Shown here one piece after another: positions 54,150 to 63,550 of a DNA stretch of 64,000 bases. This DNA comes from JBEKHT01 sp050012135. GTDB lineage: Bacteria; Chloroflexota; Anaerolineae; Anaerolineales; RBG-16-64-43. The position numbers and the translations under genes were made by a program. The notes below the pieces were generated by a model. The model ran no database searches. It was not told where the DNA came from and saw only the letters and a program-made list of their open reading frames with translations. Every line of letters begins with the position of its first letter. Within the stretch, counting starts at the first letter, position 1. The DNA lies in contig JBEKHT010000003.1 of NCBI GenBank assembly GCA_050012135.1, forward strand, positions 61,660-125,659. The letters run 5' to 3'.

Positions 54150-54784
54150 CCGGCGTGCCAGGCCCCGCGCTTGCCCCGGTGCCTGCGCGGGGTGAGTGCC
54201 AATCTCCTCGGCTGGGCAGGGATGGCCTTAGGAACAGGTCTCTTTGGGGAATGGAGAGCGGCGATACCCGAAAAACCTCGCCCGGGGTCGTTCGGCGGAT
54301 TCCTGCCTCACGACGCACACCGGTGGGCGTGGTGTAATCGGTTGAGGGCAGGAAAGGCGCTCATTCGCCCCCGCTGTAGTTCGGCTCACTCGGATATGAT
54401 CGCGCCTGGATCCTGCTGCTCAACCTCCCGCTGTGGCGAGGTTTCGCTAAAGTAGCCGCCGGATTGCTTGATTGCGTCCGCCCATTGTCTCTCCCCCCCA
54501 ATCCGCAGGGCCATCATGAGTTGCTCGTCAACCTTACCCCGGTGGACGTCTTCCTTGGCAAGACAAGAGAGGTCAGGGCGCGACGGGACGAGGTCAAAAG
54601 AGGACGCTGGAAGCGCGGCGCCCAATACATTTGCAGACTACGAAGGCAGTGGGGGTATGACCCGTCTAGGCTGAGGAGTGTGTCTTGACCCTGAGCCCCT
54701 CTTGCCAATCGGCTGATACGACACGATGCCCGGGCACGACCAAGGCAGAAGGCGAGAGCGAACATGCCTGCAGCACGGACTTGG
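54150..54784. other. Intergenic stretch between convergent genes
   Basis: About 635 bases between the DUF362 gene and the end of the xanthine-dehydrogenase-like gene. No gene or clear terminator recognised. Confidence 0.3.
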
Positions 54785-57616
54785 CTATTTGTCTCTTGCG
54801 GCCAACTGTAGTGCAAGCCAGTCCTGATCGACGGGCAGCTTTCGCATCCTTACGCCACAGGCCCGATAGACCGCATTCGTAATCGCCGGCGGCGTGGCCA
54901 TGGTCGAAATCTCGCCAACCCCCTTGGCCCCATATGGACCTTCACGCGTCGGGTGTTCGACAACGATCGGAATAATCTCGGGCATCTGGGTCATGGATGG
55001 CATCCGGTAGCGCGCCAGCCTGTCGGTGAAGATGCGGCCTTGCTCGAGGATGAATTCCTCGGTCAGCGCATGTCCCAACCCCATGACCACCCCACCCTCA
55101 ATTTGAGCGATCAGGCCGAGAGGGTTGATCGCCTTGCCGACATCCGTTGCCGCAATGACTCGCAAGACGCGCACCTCACCCGTGTCCAGATTCACGTCGA
55201 CCTCGGCCGCCTGGGCGGCAAACGAGAAGGCGAAGTGAATATCCCCGCTGGTGCCCAGAGGGGCGGTTGCAGGAGCCAGGTACTCGTATCGCACCCTTGG
55301 CTCCCGCCTCTCTCTTTTCATCATGGCCGCCACGTCTTCGAGTGATACGTCCCGTCCGTTCACCTTGGCTTTGCCTCGCTCGTAAAGTATCAGAGCGGGA
55401 GGGCAGTCGTACTTCTCCGCGAGGATCGAAGTCATCGCCTCCCGCAGCGACACAGCGGCATGCCGGACGGCGTTGCCAGTGACATAGGTCTGCCGGGATC
55501 CGGTCGTCGGTCCCCCATCGGGGGTGAGATCGGTGTCCGAAAGCAGGACGCGGACTCTTACCAGGGGAATGCCCAGCTCCTCAGCAGCGATCATCTGGAG
55601 GACTGTCACAAGGCCTTGACCAATCTCCGCAGACGAGGTGCGGACCTCGACGGATCCGTCCGTGTACAGCTCAACCTCGGCCGCCGCCTTATCAGCGGCG
55701 CCGCCCCCAATCCCAGTGTTCTTGAAGGCGGTGGCGAAACCCCAGGCCCTCCTCATGCTGGGGCACCCTGGCACAGATCGCGGTTGGAAGGGATCCGCTC
55801 CGCTGCACTGGCGGAGCATTTCCTCATTTACCTTCTGGATGCACTCTACCAATCCCACGCTCTCTGCGAGCAATTGCCCGGTGTTTGTGACCGTCCCAGC
55901 TCGGAGGGCATTCTTCAGGCGGAGTTCCACCGGATTCATCCCCAGCTTCTCCGCCAACTCGTCCATCATCGACTCAATTGCGAACGCCGATTGGAGGGCT
56001 CCAAAGCCGCGAAAGGCTCCGGAGGGAGGATTGTTGGTGTACATCGCGTAGCATTGCGCCATCACATTCGGCACGACATAGGGGCCGGTGGAGTGGGTCG
56101 TCGCGCGCGTCATGACGTGTTCGCCCAGAGAGGCATACGCGCCCGTGTCCCCATAAAGTTCAGTCTTCGAGGCCAAGAGCGTACCATCTTGCTTCGCGCC
56201 CAGCCTGACCGTGATTCGTGTTGCGTGGCGCTTGGGATGGGCGATCAGGCTCTCATGGCGGTCATAAAGAAGCTTTACCGGGCGCCCGGTGGTCCAGGCC
56301 AACAACGCTGAGTGAATCTGGCCAGCGATATCCTCTTTCCCGCCAAAGCCGCCCCCGACGAGGGTCCCGATCACCCGGATGCGCGACTCGGCGACGCCCA
56401 ACGAAGCAGCCACCTGTTCCCGATCCGCGTAGGGAACCTGCGAACCGACGTAGATCTCGATTCGGCCGTTCTCGGTGACCCGGGCAATGCTGCACTCAGG
56501 CTCCATGAAAACATGATCCATGGTCGGCGTATGATAGGTCTCCTCGAACACAAGGTCGGACTCGGAGAACCCTCGCAAGACATCGCCCTTGTTCACTTCG
56601 ATCTTCTTCAGCAGATTCCCATTCTCATGCACGGACACAGCGTCCGCTCGATGAGCCTCGACGGGATCCGACACCACAGGAAGCTCTTCGTATTCGACCT
56701 CAATGAGGTCCAAGGCCTGCGTTGCAGTGTCTCGCGTCTCCGCAGCCACAATGGCGACGGCGTCGCCCACGTAGCGAACCTTTTCACCGACCCCCACCAG
56801 AACCGGCCAATCCTTGATGAGGAGTCCATGGTTCCTCTCCCCAGGCACATCGTTCGCGGTCAAGACCGCTCGGACCCCCTCCAAGGCCCTTGCTCGGCTG
56901 ACGTCCAGACGCTTGACGATCCCGTGTGGAATCCCTGCCCGCAGAACGCGCGCATGAAGCATGTTGGGGAAGGAGTAATCGTCCGTAAACTTGCCTCTCC
57001 CTGTGACTTTGTCCAAGGCATCAGGGCGGGGGGCAAGTTTGCCCACCAGGGAGATGTCCCCCTCGGTTGGCCCATTCATGCCCTCCACGTGTATTCCTGC
57101 GCGGACGCTTCTTGCCGCGGCCTTCACGGCCCGCAGGATCGATGCATAAGCCCCGCAGCGACAAAGCGTGTCCTTCAGCGCCGCTCGGATTTCCACGTCC
57201 GAAGGATCCGGGTTCCGAGCCAGCAGAGCGTAAGCCGCCATGATTTGACCCGGTGTGCAGAACCCGCACTGCACCGCCCCGTATAAGATGAAGGCGTCCT
57301 GCAAGGGATGGAGCCGGCTGCCGTGACTCAGCCCCTCGATCGTGAGCACTTCCTTTCCGTTGGCTTTCATCGCTGGCAGAGCGCATGAGAGGACCGGCTC
57401 GCCATTCAAAAGCACGGTGCATGCGCCACACTCCGCTTCCTGACAGGCAACCTTTGTTCCAGTTAGGCCAAGTTGGTACCGCAGGGTATCCGAGAGCATT
57501 TCGCCCGGCGCAACCTCGAGTTGTCTTGCCTCACCGTTGACGATGAACCACAGTTTCTGCATTCCTTGTGCTCCCATCTCACGCTGTATTCTACCGACCT
57601 TACCCAGCCTACTCAT
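54785..57616 (-). CDS. xdhD: Molybdenum hydroxylase, fused 2Fe-2S and molybdopterin subunits (XdhD-like)
   Basis: 943-residue purine/N-heterocycle hydroxylase subunit. The N-terminal 170 residues hold both [2Fe-2S] sites (VACQEAECGACTVLLNGEP; CGFCTPGQIMAAY; DTLCRCGAYASI). The rest is the large molybdopterin subunit with GTLVGGGFGGKEDIAG, GAFRGFGALQSAFAIE, AEIGQGLVTVLQM and GAKGVGEISTMA, which contains the active-site Glu. Fusion of these two parts with a separate FAD gene is the E. coli XdhD arrangement (956 residues). The start at 57616 overlaps the FAD gene stop (ATGA); ATG 57562 with GGGAG upstream is an alternative giving 925 residues. Probable substrate is a purine, inferred from the family and nearby SsnA. 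Confidence 0.9.
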   Translation of the reverse strand: MSRLGKVGRIQREMGAQGMQKLWFIVNGEARQLEVAPGEMLSDTLRYQLGLTGTKVACQEAECGACTVLLNGEPVLSCALPAMKANGKEVLTIEGLSHGSRLHPLQDAFILYGAVQCGFCTPGQIMAAYALLARNPDPSDVEIRAALKDTLCRCGAYASILRAVKAAARSVRAGIHVEGMNGPTEGDISLVGKLAPRPDALDKVTGRGKFTDDYSFPNMLHARVLRAGIPHGIVKRLDVSRARALEGVRAVLTANDVPGERNHGLLIKDWPVLVGVGEKVRYVGDAVAIVAAETRDTATQALDLIEVEYEELPVVSDPVEAHRADAVSVHENGNLLKKIEVNKGDVLRGFSESDLVFEETYHTPTMDHVFMEPECSIARVTENGRIEIYVGSQVPYADREQVAASLGVAESRIRVIGTLVGGGFGGKEDIAGQIHSALLAWTTGRPVKLLYDRHESLIAHPKRHATRITVRLGAKQDGTLLASKTELYGDTGAYASLGEHVMTRATTHSTGPYVVPNVMAQCYAMYTNNPPSGAFRGFGALQSAFAIESMMDELAEKLGMNPVELRLKNALRAGTVTNTGQLLAESVGLVECIQKVNEEMLRQCSGADPFQPRSVPGCPSMRRAWGFATAFKNTGIGGGAADKAAAEVELYTDGSVEVRTSSAEIGQGLVTVLQMIAAEELGIPLVRVRVLLSDTDLTPDGGPTTGSRQTYVTGNAVRHAAVSLREAMTSILAEKYDCPPALILYERGKAKVNGRDVSLEDVAAMMKRERREPRVRYEYLAPATAPLGTSGDIHFAFSFAAQAAEVDVNLDTGEVRVLRVIAATDVGKAINPLGLIAQIEGGVVMGLGHALTEEFILEQGRIFTDRLARYRMPSMTQMPEIIPIVVEHPTREGPYGAKGVGEISTMATPPAITNAVYRACGVRMRKLPVDQDWLALQLAARDK

Positions 57617-58491
57617 TCCCGGGCTCGGGCTTGCGCCGCCTTAAGCGTTTGATTCAGCAGGATTCCCGCGAGATGACGGCGGTATTCCTTGGTAGCCCGG
57701 TGCGGACTGGTCCTCACATTGACTTCCTCAAGAAGGGCCTTTCTCGCCTCGCGCAGGGTGTCGTTTCCGAGTCGCTTCGCAACAAGCCCCGTTTCCGTGT
57801 TCCTTGCCCGAAAGGGCCTTGGACCGGCTGGGCCGATGGCAATCCGCGCCTCTCGGACTAAGCCGTCTTGAGACTGCTGCATCCAAGCCGCCATGTTAAG
57901 AATGGCGATGGCTACTCCTTGCGGCCGCATGATCCTGCCGAATGCCGAACCCTCGCCTGGATGACGGGCGTGGATGTGGAATCCGACCAGGACCTCCGAG
58001 CTTCGGTTCAGAGAAGTCTCCCCTGGCCCGGCGAACAACTCGAGCAGAGGCCTCCATACCCTGCCGTTCGCGCCGGCGATCTGGGCATAGGCGTCAAGAC
58101 CGAGCAGTGCTATCGAGCCATCGCCAGCCGGGAGCGCACGGGCGACGTTTCCGCCGATGGTTGCAATGCCACGCACTTGTGGGCCACCGATGAGCCCACA
58201 GGCTTCGACCAGGCAGGCCGCGTGTGTTCTGAGAATTGGATTACTGACAATTTCCGCGTGGGTGACGGCTGCCCCGAGAAAGATCTGATCCCCTTCCCGC
58301 CTGATTTGGCGCATTTCGTCGATCTCGGAAACATCCACGAGGACATTCACAGGGGAATGTCGATCCTGGGCCAAGTCCAGAATCAGATCGGTCCCACCGG
58401 CGATGACGGCCCCTCTTCCCGCAGAGGACTGAAGATAGGCCAGTGCCTCTTCCACACTCTTGGGTTGGAGGTAAGTCTTCCAGAGTCTCAT
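57613..58491 (-). CDS. ygfM: FAD subunit of the molybdenum hydroxylase (YgfM/CoxM-like)
   Basis: 292-residue FAD-binding subunit that passes electrons from the 2Fe-2S centres to NAD or another acceptor. The motifs VIAGGTDLILDLAQ and ATIGGNVARALPAGDG are the two FAD-binding loops of the CoxM/XdhB family, and the C-terminal half matches the CO-dehydrogenase flavoprotein C-terminal domain. ATG 58491 (MRLWKTYLQPKSVEEALAYL) begins the conserved region; the frame is open to 58833 but the upstream part looks non-homologous. It precedes and overlaps xdhD, so the two are co-transcribed leftwards. Confidence 0.88.
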   Translation of the reverse strand: MRLWKTYLQPKSVEEALAYLQSSAGRGAVIAGGTDLILDLAQDRHSPVNVLVDVSEIDEMRQIRREGDQIFLGAAVTHAEIVSNPILRTHAACLVEACGLIGGPQVRGIATIGGNVARALPAGDGSIALLGLDAYAQIAGANGRVWRPLLELFAGPGETSLNRSSEVLVGFHIHARHPGEGSAFGRIMRPQGVAIAILNMAAWMQQSQDGLVREARIAIGPAGPRPFRARNTETGLVAKRLGNDTLREARKALLEEVNVRTSPHRATKEYRRHLAGILLNQTLKAAQARARE

Positions 58492-59706
58492 TTTCCCGTT
58501 CCAGGAACGATGATTTGCACCCCGCGGTCCGGTACCGAGAATTGCTGGAAGTGACCCATCCCCTGACACAGCCGGTCCCAGCGCGCCGCCGCGAACTTCG
58601 GCGGGGGTCAGAGGCCCAGGGGAGTTGTGCGGCCGCAAATTGCTGCCTGCCCCCCGGCCCGCCGCTCCAGGGCAGGGCGGCCCGGCAGGCCAGCGTGCCT
58701 CAGCCGGGATTCCTCGGACAGTGTCGGAGGCCTCGCAGTCGCGTGAGCATCTCCTCCACTTCAATTGGCCGATCCAAATTCCCACGCCAATTGCCGTTGA
58801 CAAGCCATGACCGCTCGCGTACACTCCTCTCAAGATCGGTCCATGGAATCCGGCGAGCGCGGCTGAACTCGAAGACCACAGCAGGGTTGTTCTGGCGATT
58901 GGTTGGCTGCAAGGTGCCAGATCCTCCCCATCGACTCATATCCTGGAGATTCAGGATTCGTCAAGGGATATGAGCCCGCGTGTGATAATACACATCCAAT
59001 GAGGAGACTTGGAATAGGGGAACTCCATATTGCTGTCAACCTTCATGGTCATGGTATCAGTTTGTTGGCAGTCCCAGCCCCCCTCCAATGTTGCGCCCAG
59101 TTCCGCGACGCTCACGCTGGCTACCACGCCCAGCCCGGCTGGGCCGTGGGGTGAACCCCAGTCAAATGATTCTCGCGGCTTCTATTATCCGGGTGGGGAA
59201 CTTCGCCCGATCGCTACAGGAATTGGGAGTATTGCCACGGAGAATGATAAGAATTTCATTCTTCGGGTTCGAAGGAGACCCATCGAAGAAAAGGGAGCAT
59301 CTGGCCTCGTATTCAGAGAGAACGATCACGCGCCTTTCCAAGCCATTAAGAAGCACAGTGATGCTAGATTTTAACTCATCCATTGGACACCAACCATTCA
59401 TGGGATCATTCTGATCCCATGGACTGAACCGGTTGCGATTAGGCAAGGAGAAACGACGAATTTGCTAGAAGTCATCGCCCAGGGGAACGTGCTTGACGCT
59501 CGGCAAGAACAACAAGCAGCGGGCAGGTGTTACCGAAGGTTCCTTCAAAGAAGGGGGAGCAGGCCCAGTGGCCTTGGAAAAGGCTCAGGCCGCAACCGGT
59601 GTTTGGTTTGATGAGTTGCCGCGGGCGTCAGAACAAGGGTTGAAGGGATTGAGGGAAAGAACATAATACATTCAAGCTTTCAGACATTTATGTGAAGAGG
59701 TGCACC
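58492..59706. other. 1.2-kb divergent intergenic region
   Basis: Lies between the leftward ygfM-xdhD operon and the rightward DPD-like/ssnA operon. A consensus-like plus-strand promoter TTGACA-17-TACACT is at 58797-58825, but no recognisable gene follows it for 880 bases. The part 59200-59460 is noticeably poorer in G+C and has overlapping frames on both strands (for example minus 59446-59162, 94 codons) without recognisable family. It could hold a lost regulator gene. Confidence 0.4.
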
Positions 59707-62205
59707 ATGGAGAATATGAAAATCGACTCGCTGATCATGACCCTCGCGCAACTCCAGACGGAGTTGTTGCGATGCGAGTACTGCGAGGAAAAGCCGTGCC
59801 GGGAGGCCTGTCCCGTCAACTGCTCACCGGCGGATTTCATCATGGCGGCTCGCGTCGGGAATCCATCGGACATTCGACGAGCCGCCGCGGAGATCATGCA
59901 CGCCAATCCGCTGGGCGGCGTGTGTGGGATGGTCTGCCCGGACACGTTGTGCATGGCCGCCTGCACGCGCAAGAAATTTGACGGGCCAATCAACATCCCG
60001 CTCGTCCAAGCAACCCTCGTCGAAACAGCCAAGCGACTGGGAGGAATCCCGGAGTTTTCCCGGCCCAAGCCGAGCGGAAAAAAGGTGGCCGTCGTGGGCG
60101 GCGGGCCAGCAGGACTGGGCGCTGCAGCCACTCTGGCGCAGATGGGCTACACGGTGAGCATCTTCGAAGGCAGCGACCTCCTGGGCGGGATGATGAACCT
60201 GATCCCCGAACACCGCCTGGACAAGAAGGTTGTCAAGACCGATATTCAGTTCCTTATGTCGTTGGGGAACATCACCGCAAGAACGGGGGTAAGGATCGAG
60301 AATCCGAAAGCTCTGCTCCAAGAGGGCTACGCCGCGGTGTGCATCACCGCCGGTCTCTGGAAGCCGATCTCGCTCGGCATCGAGAACGAGGACGCGGCCA
60401 TCAAGATGGTTGACCTGCTCTCCCAACCGGAGGCATACAAGCTCGATGGGCGCGTGGCGGTCATCGGCGGCGGTGCCACGGCAATTGACTGCGCTATCAC
60501 GGCCAAGCAGTGCGGCGCGCAGAACGTCGAACTCTTCATGCTGGAGAAATTGTCCGAGATGCCCCTGACCGCGAAAGAGCGCAAGGAATTGCTGGATTTC
60601 GATATTGAGGTCAACGGGCGCATCCGGGTGAGCAGGATCATCGCCGCCCGGGGGAAAGTCTCCGGCCTGGAAACCATCAAGGTCGCGCTGCCCGAGGGGA
60701 TACCCTTTAGCCCGGCGGCGGTGCGCGATGCCCCTGGGACGGAAGGCACCCGCTCCGGTTTCAGCGCCGTCGTCATCGCCATAGGGATGCGCTCCGCGCT
60801 GCCGCGTGACCAGGTTGACGGTCTGTTCTACGCCGGTGACATGCTCACGGGCCCGAAGACCGTCGTGCAGGCGACCGCCTCCGGGAAGAACGTCGCGCTC
60901 GAGATTGAGGCATACCTCCAGCATGAGAGAAAGCCGGTCATCGAGAAACCGACCAAGTCCTATTATGCCTTGCCCGGTTACAACCCGGTACCTGTTTCGC
61001 TGGAGACCGATTTCTTCGGACGGCCGATCCACTCGCCGTTTCTCATCTCGGCCTCCCCACCCTCGGACGGGCTGGAGCAGATGACCAAAGCCTACGAATC
61101 CGAATGGGCCGGCGGCGTGATGAAGACCACCTTCGACAACGTTCCCATCCACATTCCCTCCGAGTACATGTTCGCCTTCAATCCCTACACCTACGCCAAC
61201 TGCGACAACGTCTCTGGCCACCCACTCAACCGCGCCTGCCGCGAGGTCGAGCAACTGGTCAAGAAGTGGCCTGACCGGTTGACCATGGCCTCGACGGGCG
61301 GTCCGGTCACGGGCAACGACGAAAGCGACGCGCTGGGTTGGCAATCCAACACCAAGAAACTGGAAGCGGCCGGAGCGATGGGCATCGAGTACTCGCTATC
61401 CTGTCCGCAGGGCGGCGACGGGACAGAGGGCGCCATCGTCTCACAGAATGCGGCCCTCACCGCCAAGATCATTGACTGGATCATGCAAGTCGGCGACCCA
61501 GACGTCCCGAAGCTGTTCAAACTGACTGCGGCCGTCACTTCCCTCGTGCCCATCCTGCGCGCCATCCGCAAGGTTCTGGATAAGTACCCGGCCAAGAAAG
61601 CCGGCATCACCCTAGCGAACAGCTTCCCCACCCTGGCATTCCGCCCAGCCACAGGCCACACCTGGGAGGAGGGCGTCATTGTCGGCATGAGCGGCGATGG
61701 CGTCACCCCCATCTCGTACCTGACGCTGGCGCAGGCAGTCCCCGAGGGCATTGAGATCTCCGGAAACGGCGGCCCGATGAATTACAAAGCCGCCATGGAT
61801 TTCCTCGCCCTGGGTGTCAAGACGGTCCAATTCTGCACGATCGTCATGAAGCATGGCTATGGTATCATCCGCGACCTCGAATCCGGCACCTCCTTCCTGA
61901 TGCAGGAGCGCGGCATCCATTCCATGAAAGAACTGGTCGGCATCGCCCAACCCAACCCGATCACCGACTTTATGGCCCTAACGCCGGTCAAGAAGATCTC
62001 AGACGCCAACCCCGAAGTCTGCGTCTCGTGCGGCAACTGCGCCCGCTGTCCGTACCTGGCGATCACGCTGGACGAAAAGGACTTGCCGCACACCGACCCA
62101 GCCCTCTGCATCGGCTGCTCGATCTGTGCCAAAAAGTGCTTTGTCGGCGCGATTACCATGCGGACGCGCAGCGCCGAAGAACTTGTTCTGCTAAGAGAGC
62201 ATTAG
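59707..62205 (+). CDS. Dihydropyrimidine-dehydrogenase-like flavoprotein (PreT-PreA-type fusion)
   Basis: 832-residue Fe-S flavoprotein. Order: N-terminal [4Fe-4S] domain with Cys23/26/31/35 and Cys73/77/82/86 plus Gln101 at the place of the unusual Gln ligand of mammalian DPD (GPINIPLVQ); an FAD/NADPH domain (VAVVGGGPAGLGAA; RVAVIGGGATAIDCA); an FMN barrel similar to dihydroorotate dehydrogenase (FFGRPIHSPFLISASPPSDG; SLSCPQGGDGTEGAIVSQN; VQFCTIVMKHGYG); C-terminal ferredoxin Cys772/775/778/781 and Cys801/804/807/811. The catalytic Cys of mammalian DPD is replaced (Val578, followed by Ser579). ATG 59707 with AGAGG upstream is preferred to GTG 59692. It is followed 17 bases later by ssnA. Likely reduces or oxidises a pyrimidine- or purine-like ring. 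Confidence 0.85.
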   Translation: MENMKIDSLIMTLAQLQTELLRCEYCEEKPCREACPVNCSPADFIMAARVGNPSDIRRAAAEIMHANPLGGVCGMVCPDTLCMAACTRKKFDGPINIPLVQATLVETAKRLGGIPEFSRPKPSGKKVAVVGGGPAGLGAAATLAQMGYTVSIFEGSDLLGGMMNLIPEHRLDKKVVKTDIQFLMSLGNITARTGVRIENPKALLQEGYAAVCITAGLWKPISLGIENEDAAIKMVDLLSQPEAYKLDGRVAVIGGGATAIDCAITAKQCGAQNVELFMLEKLSEMPLTAKERKELLDFDIEVNGRIRVSRIIAARGKVSGLETIKVALPEGIPFSPAAVRDAPGTEGTRSGFSAVVIAIGMRSALPRDQVDGLFYAGDMLTGPKTVVQATASGKNVALEIEAYLQHERKPVIEKPTKSYYALPGYNPVPVSLETDFFGRPIHSPFLISASPPSDGLEQMTKAYESEWAGGVMKTTFDNVPIHIPSEYMFAFNPYTYANCDNVSGHPLNRACREVEQLVKKWPDRLTMASTGGPVTGNDESDALGWQSNTKKLEAAGAMGIEYSLSCPQGGDGTEGAIVSQNAALTAKIIDWIMQVGDPDVPKLFKLTAAVTSLVPILRAIRKVLDKYPAKKAGITLANSFPTLAFRPATGHTWEEGVIVGMSGDGVTPISYLTLAQAVPEGIEISGNGGPMNYKAAMDFLALGVKTVQFCTIVMKHGYGIIRDLESGTSFLMQERGIHSMKELVGIAQPNPITDFMALTPVKKISDANPEVCVSCGNCARCPYLAITLDEKDLPHTDPALCIGCSICAKKCFVGAITMRTRSAEELVLLREH

Positions 62206-62221
62206 ACACGAAAGGAATAAC

Positions 62222-63550
62222 ATGGCTACTCGCTTTGAAAACGGAATCGTGGTCACGCTTGGAGAGAAGAACCCCGTCTTGTGGAATGCGACAGTCGTCA
62301 CGGACGGCGAACGGACCGCCGCGGTGGGCGATTCTGCCGCAATGAAGCGGCGCTTCCCGGCCGCCGAGCCGGTTGACTGCTCCGGGAGAATCATCTTGCC
62401 CGGGTTCATCTGCAGCCACCACCACTTTTACTCAACCATGGCGCGCGGGATGAGCATCCCCGGAGAACCCGCCTCGAATTTCGTCGAGATCCTGGAGCGG
62501 CTCTGGTGGAAAGTGGACAAGGCGCTGGACGAAGAGGACATCACCCTTTCGGCACAGGTGCCCCTGATCGACTGCATCCGCAACGGCACGACCACGATCA
62601 TTGACCATCACGCCTCGCCCTCCATGCGGGACGGCTCGCTCGACCTGATCGAGACCGCTGTCCGGCAGGCGGGACTGCGCGCCTCGCTGTGCTATGAGGT
62701 TTCCGACCGCAATGTCCCCGGCGGCGGGATCGCGGAGAACGAGCGGTTCATCAAAAAGGTCGGCAAAGGGGACGGCCAGATCGCGGCCATGATGGGACTG
62801 CACGCCTCCTTTACCATTTCCGATCAGACGGCTGAGAAATGCGTGAGGATTGCCAGGCAGGCCGGGGTCGGCTGCCACATCCACGTGGCCGAGGATGCTG
62901 CCGACCGGGAAGATTCCCTCGCCAAATACAACCTGCCGACCGTCCAACGCTTGCACAAACTCGGGCTGACCGGCAAGAACTCCATTTTCGTCCACTGCGT
63001 CCACATTGACGACGCCGAAATGGATATCCTCGCCGAGACCCAGACCGCTGTCGTCCACAACCCCGAATCGAACATGAACAACGCGGTCGGCGTCACGCCG
63101 CTGCTCAAGCTGCTTAAGAAAGGCGTGCTGGTCGGATTGGGCACCGACGGCATGGGCTCGGACATGCTCGCCCAGATGCGCTGCGCCTACCTGCTGCACC
63201 GCCTCGCCAACCGTGATCCGCGCGTTGGTTTCTTGGAGGCCCCGCAACTTCTTCTGCAGAACAACGCTGCGATTGCCGAGCGGCAGTTCGGTCTGCGGTT
63301 CGGCGAGATTGCCGAGGGCCTTCCCGCCGACCTCGCCATAATCGACTACCAGCCCCCCACCCCGCTGAGCGAAGAGAATTTCCTGGGGCATCTCATCTTC
63401 GGCCTGGTGGACGCCACCGTGGATACCACCGTCTGCAAGGGGAAAATCCTGATGAAGGGCAAGCAGATCCTAAGCATGGATGAAGAGCGCGTCGCCGCCC
63501 GTTCGCGCGAACTCGCCCCCAAGATGTGGAGGCGGCTGCAGAAGCCCTAA
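62222..63550 (+). CDS. ssnA: SsnA-like amidohydrolase/aminohydrolase
   Basis: 442-residue metal-dependent amidohydrolase, identical in length to E. coli SsnA and sharing LWWKVDKALDEED, IIDHHASPSM, VVHNPESNMNNAVG, LGTDGMGSDM and IIDYQPPTPLSEENFLGHLI. Metal residues are expected in GFICSHHHFYSTMARG, MGLHASFTIS, HIHVAEDAAD and the Asp of LGTDG. SsnA in E. coli lies between ygfK and ygfM-xdhD and belongs to anaerobic purine degradation regions; its exact substrate is not firmly set and is expected to be a deaminable or hydrolysable ring. AAAGGA precedes ATG 62222. Confidence 0.92.
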   Translation: MATRFENGIVVTLGEKNPVLWNATVVTDGERTAAVGDSAAMKRRFPAAEPVDCSGRIILPGFICSHHHFYSTMARGMSIPGEPASNFVEILERLWWKVDKALDEEDITLSAQVPLIDCIRNGTTTIIDHHASPSMRDGSLDLIETAVRQAGLRASLCYEVSDRNVPGGGIAENERFIKKVGKGDGQIAAMMGLHASFTISDQTAEKCVRIARQAGVGCHIHVAEDAADREDSLAKYNLPTVQRLHKLGLTGKNSIFVHCVHIDDAEMDILAETQTAVVHNPESNMNNAVGVTPLLKLLKKGVLVGLGTDGMGSDMLAQMRCAYLLHRLANRDPRVGFLEAPQLLLQNNAAIAERQFGLRFGEIAEGLPADLAIIDYQPPTPLSEENFLGHLIFGLVDATVDTTVCKGKILMKGKQILSMDEERVAARSRELAPKMWRRLQKP

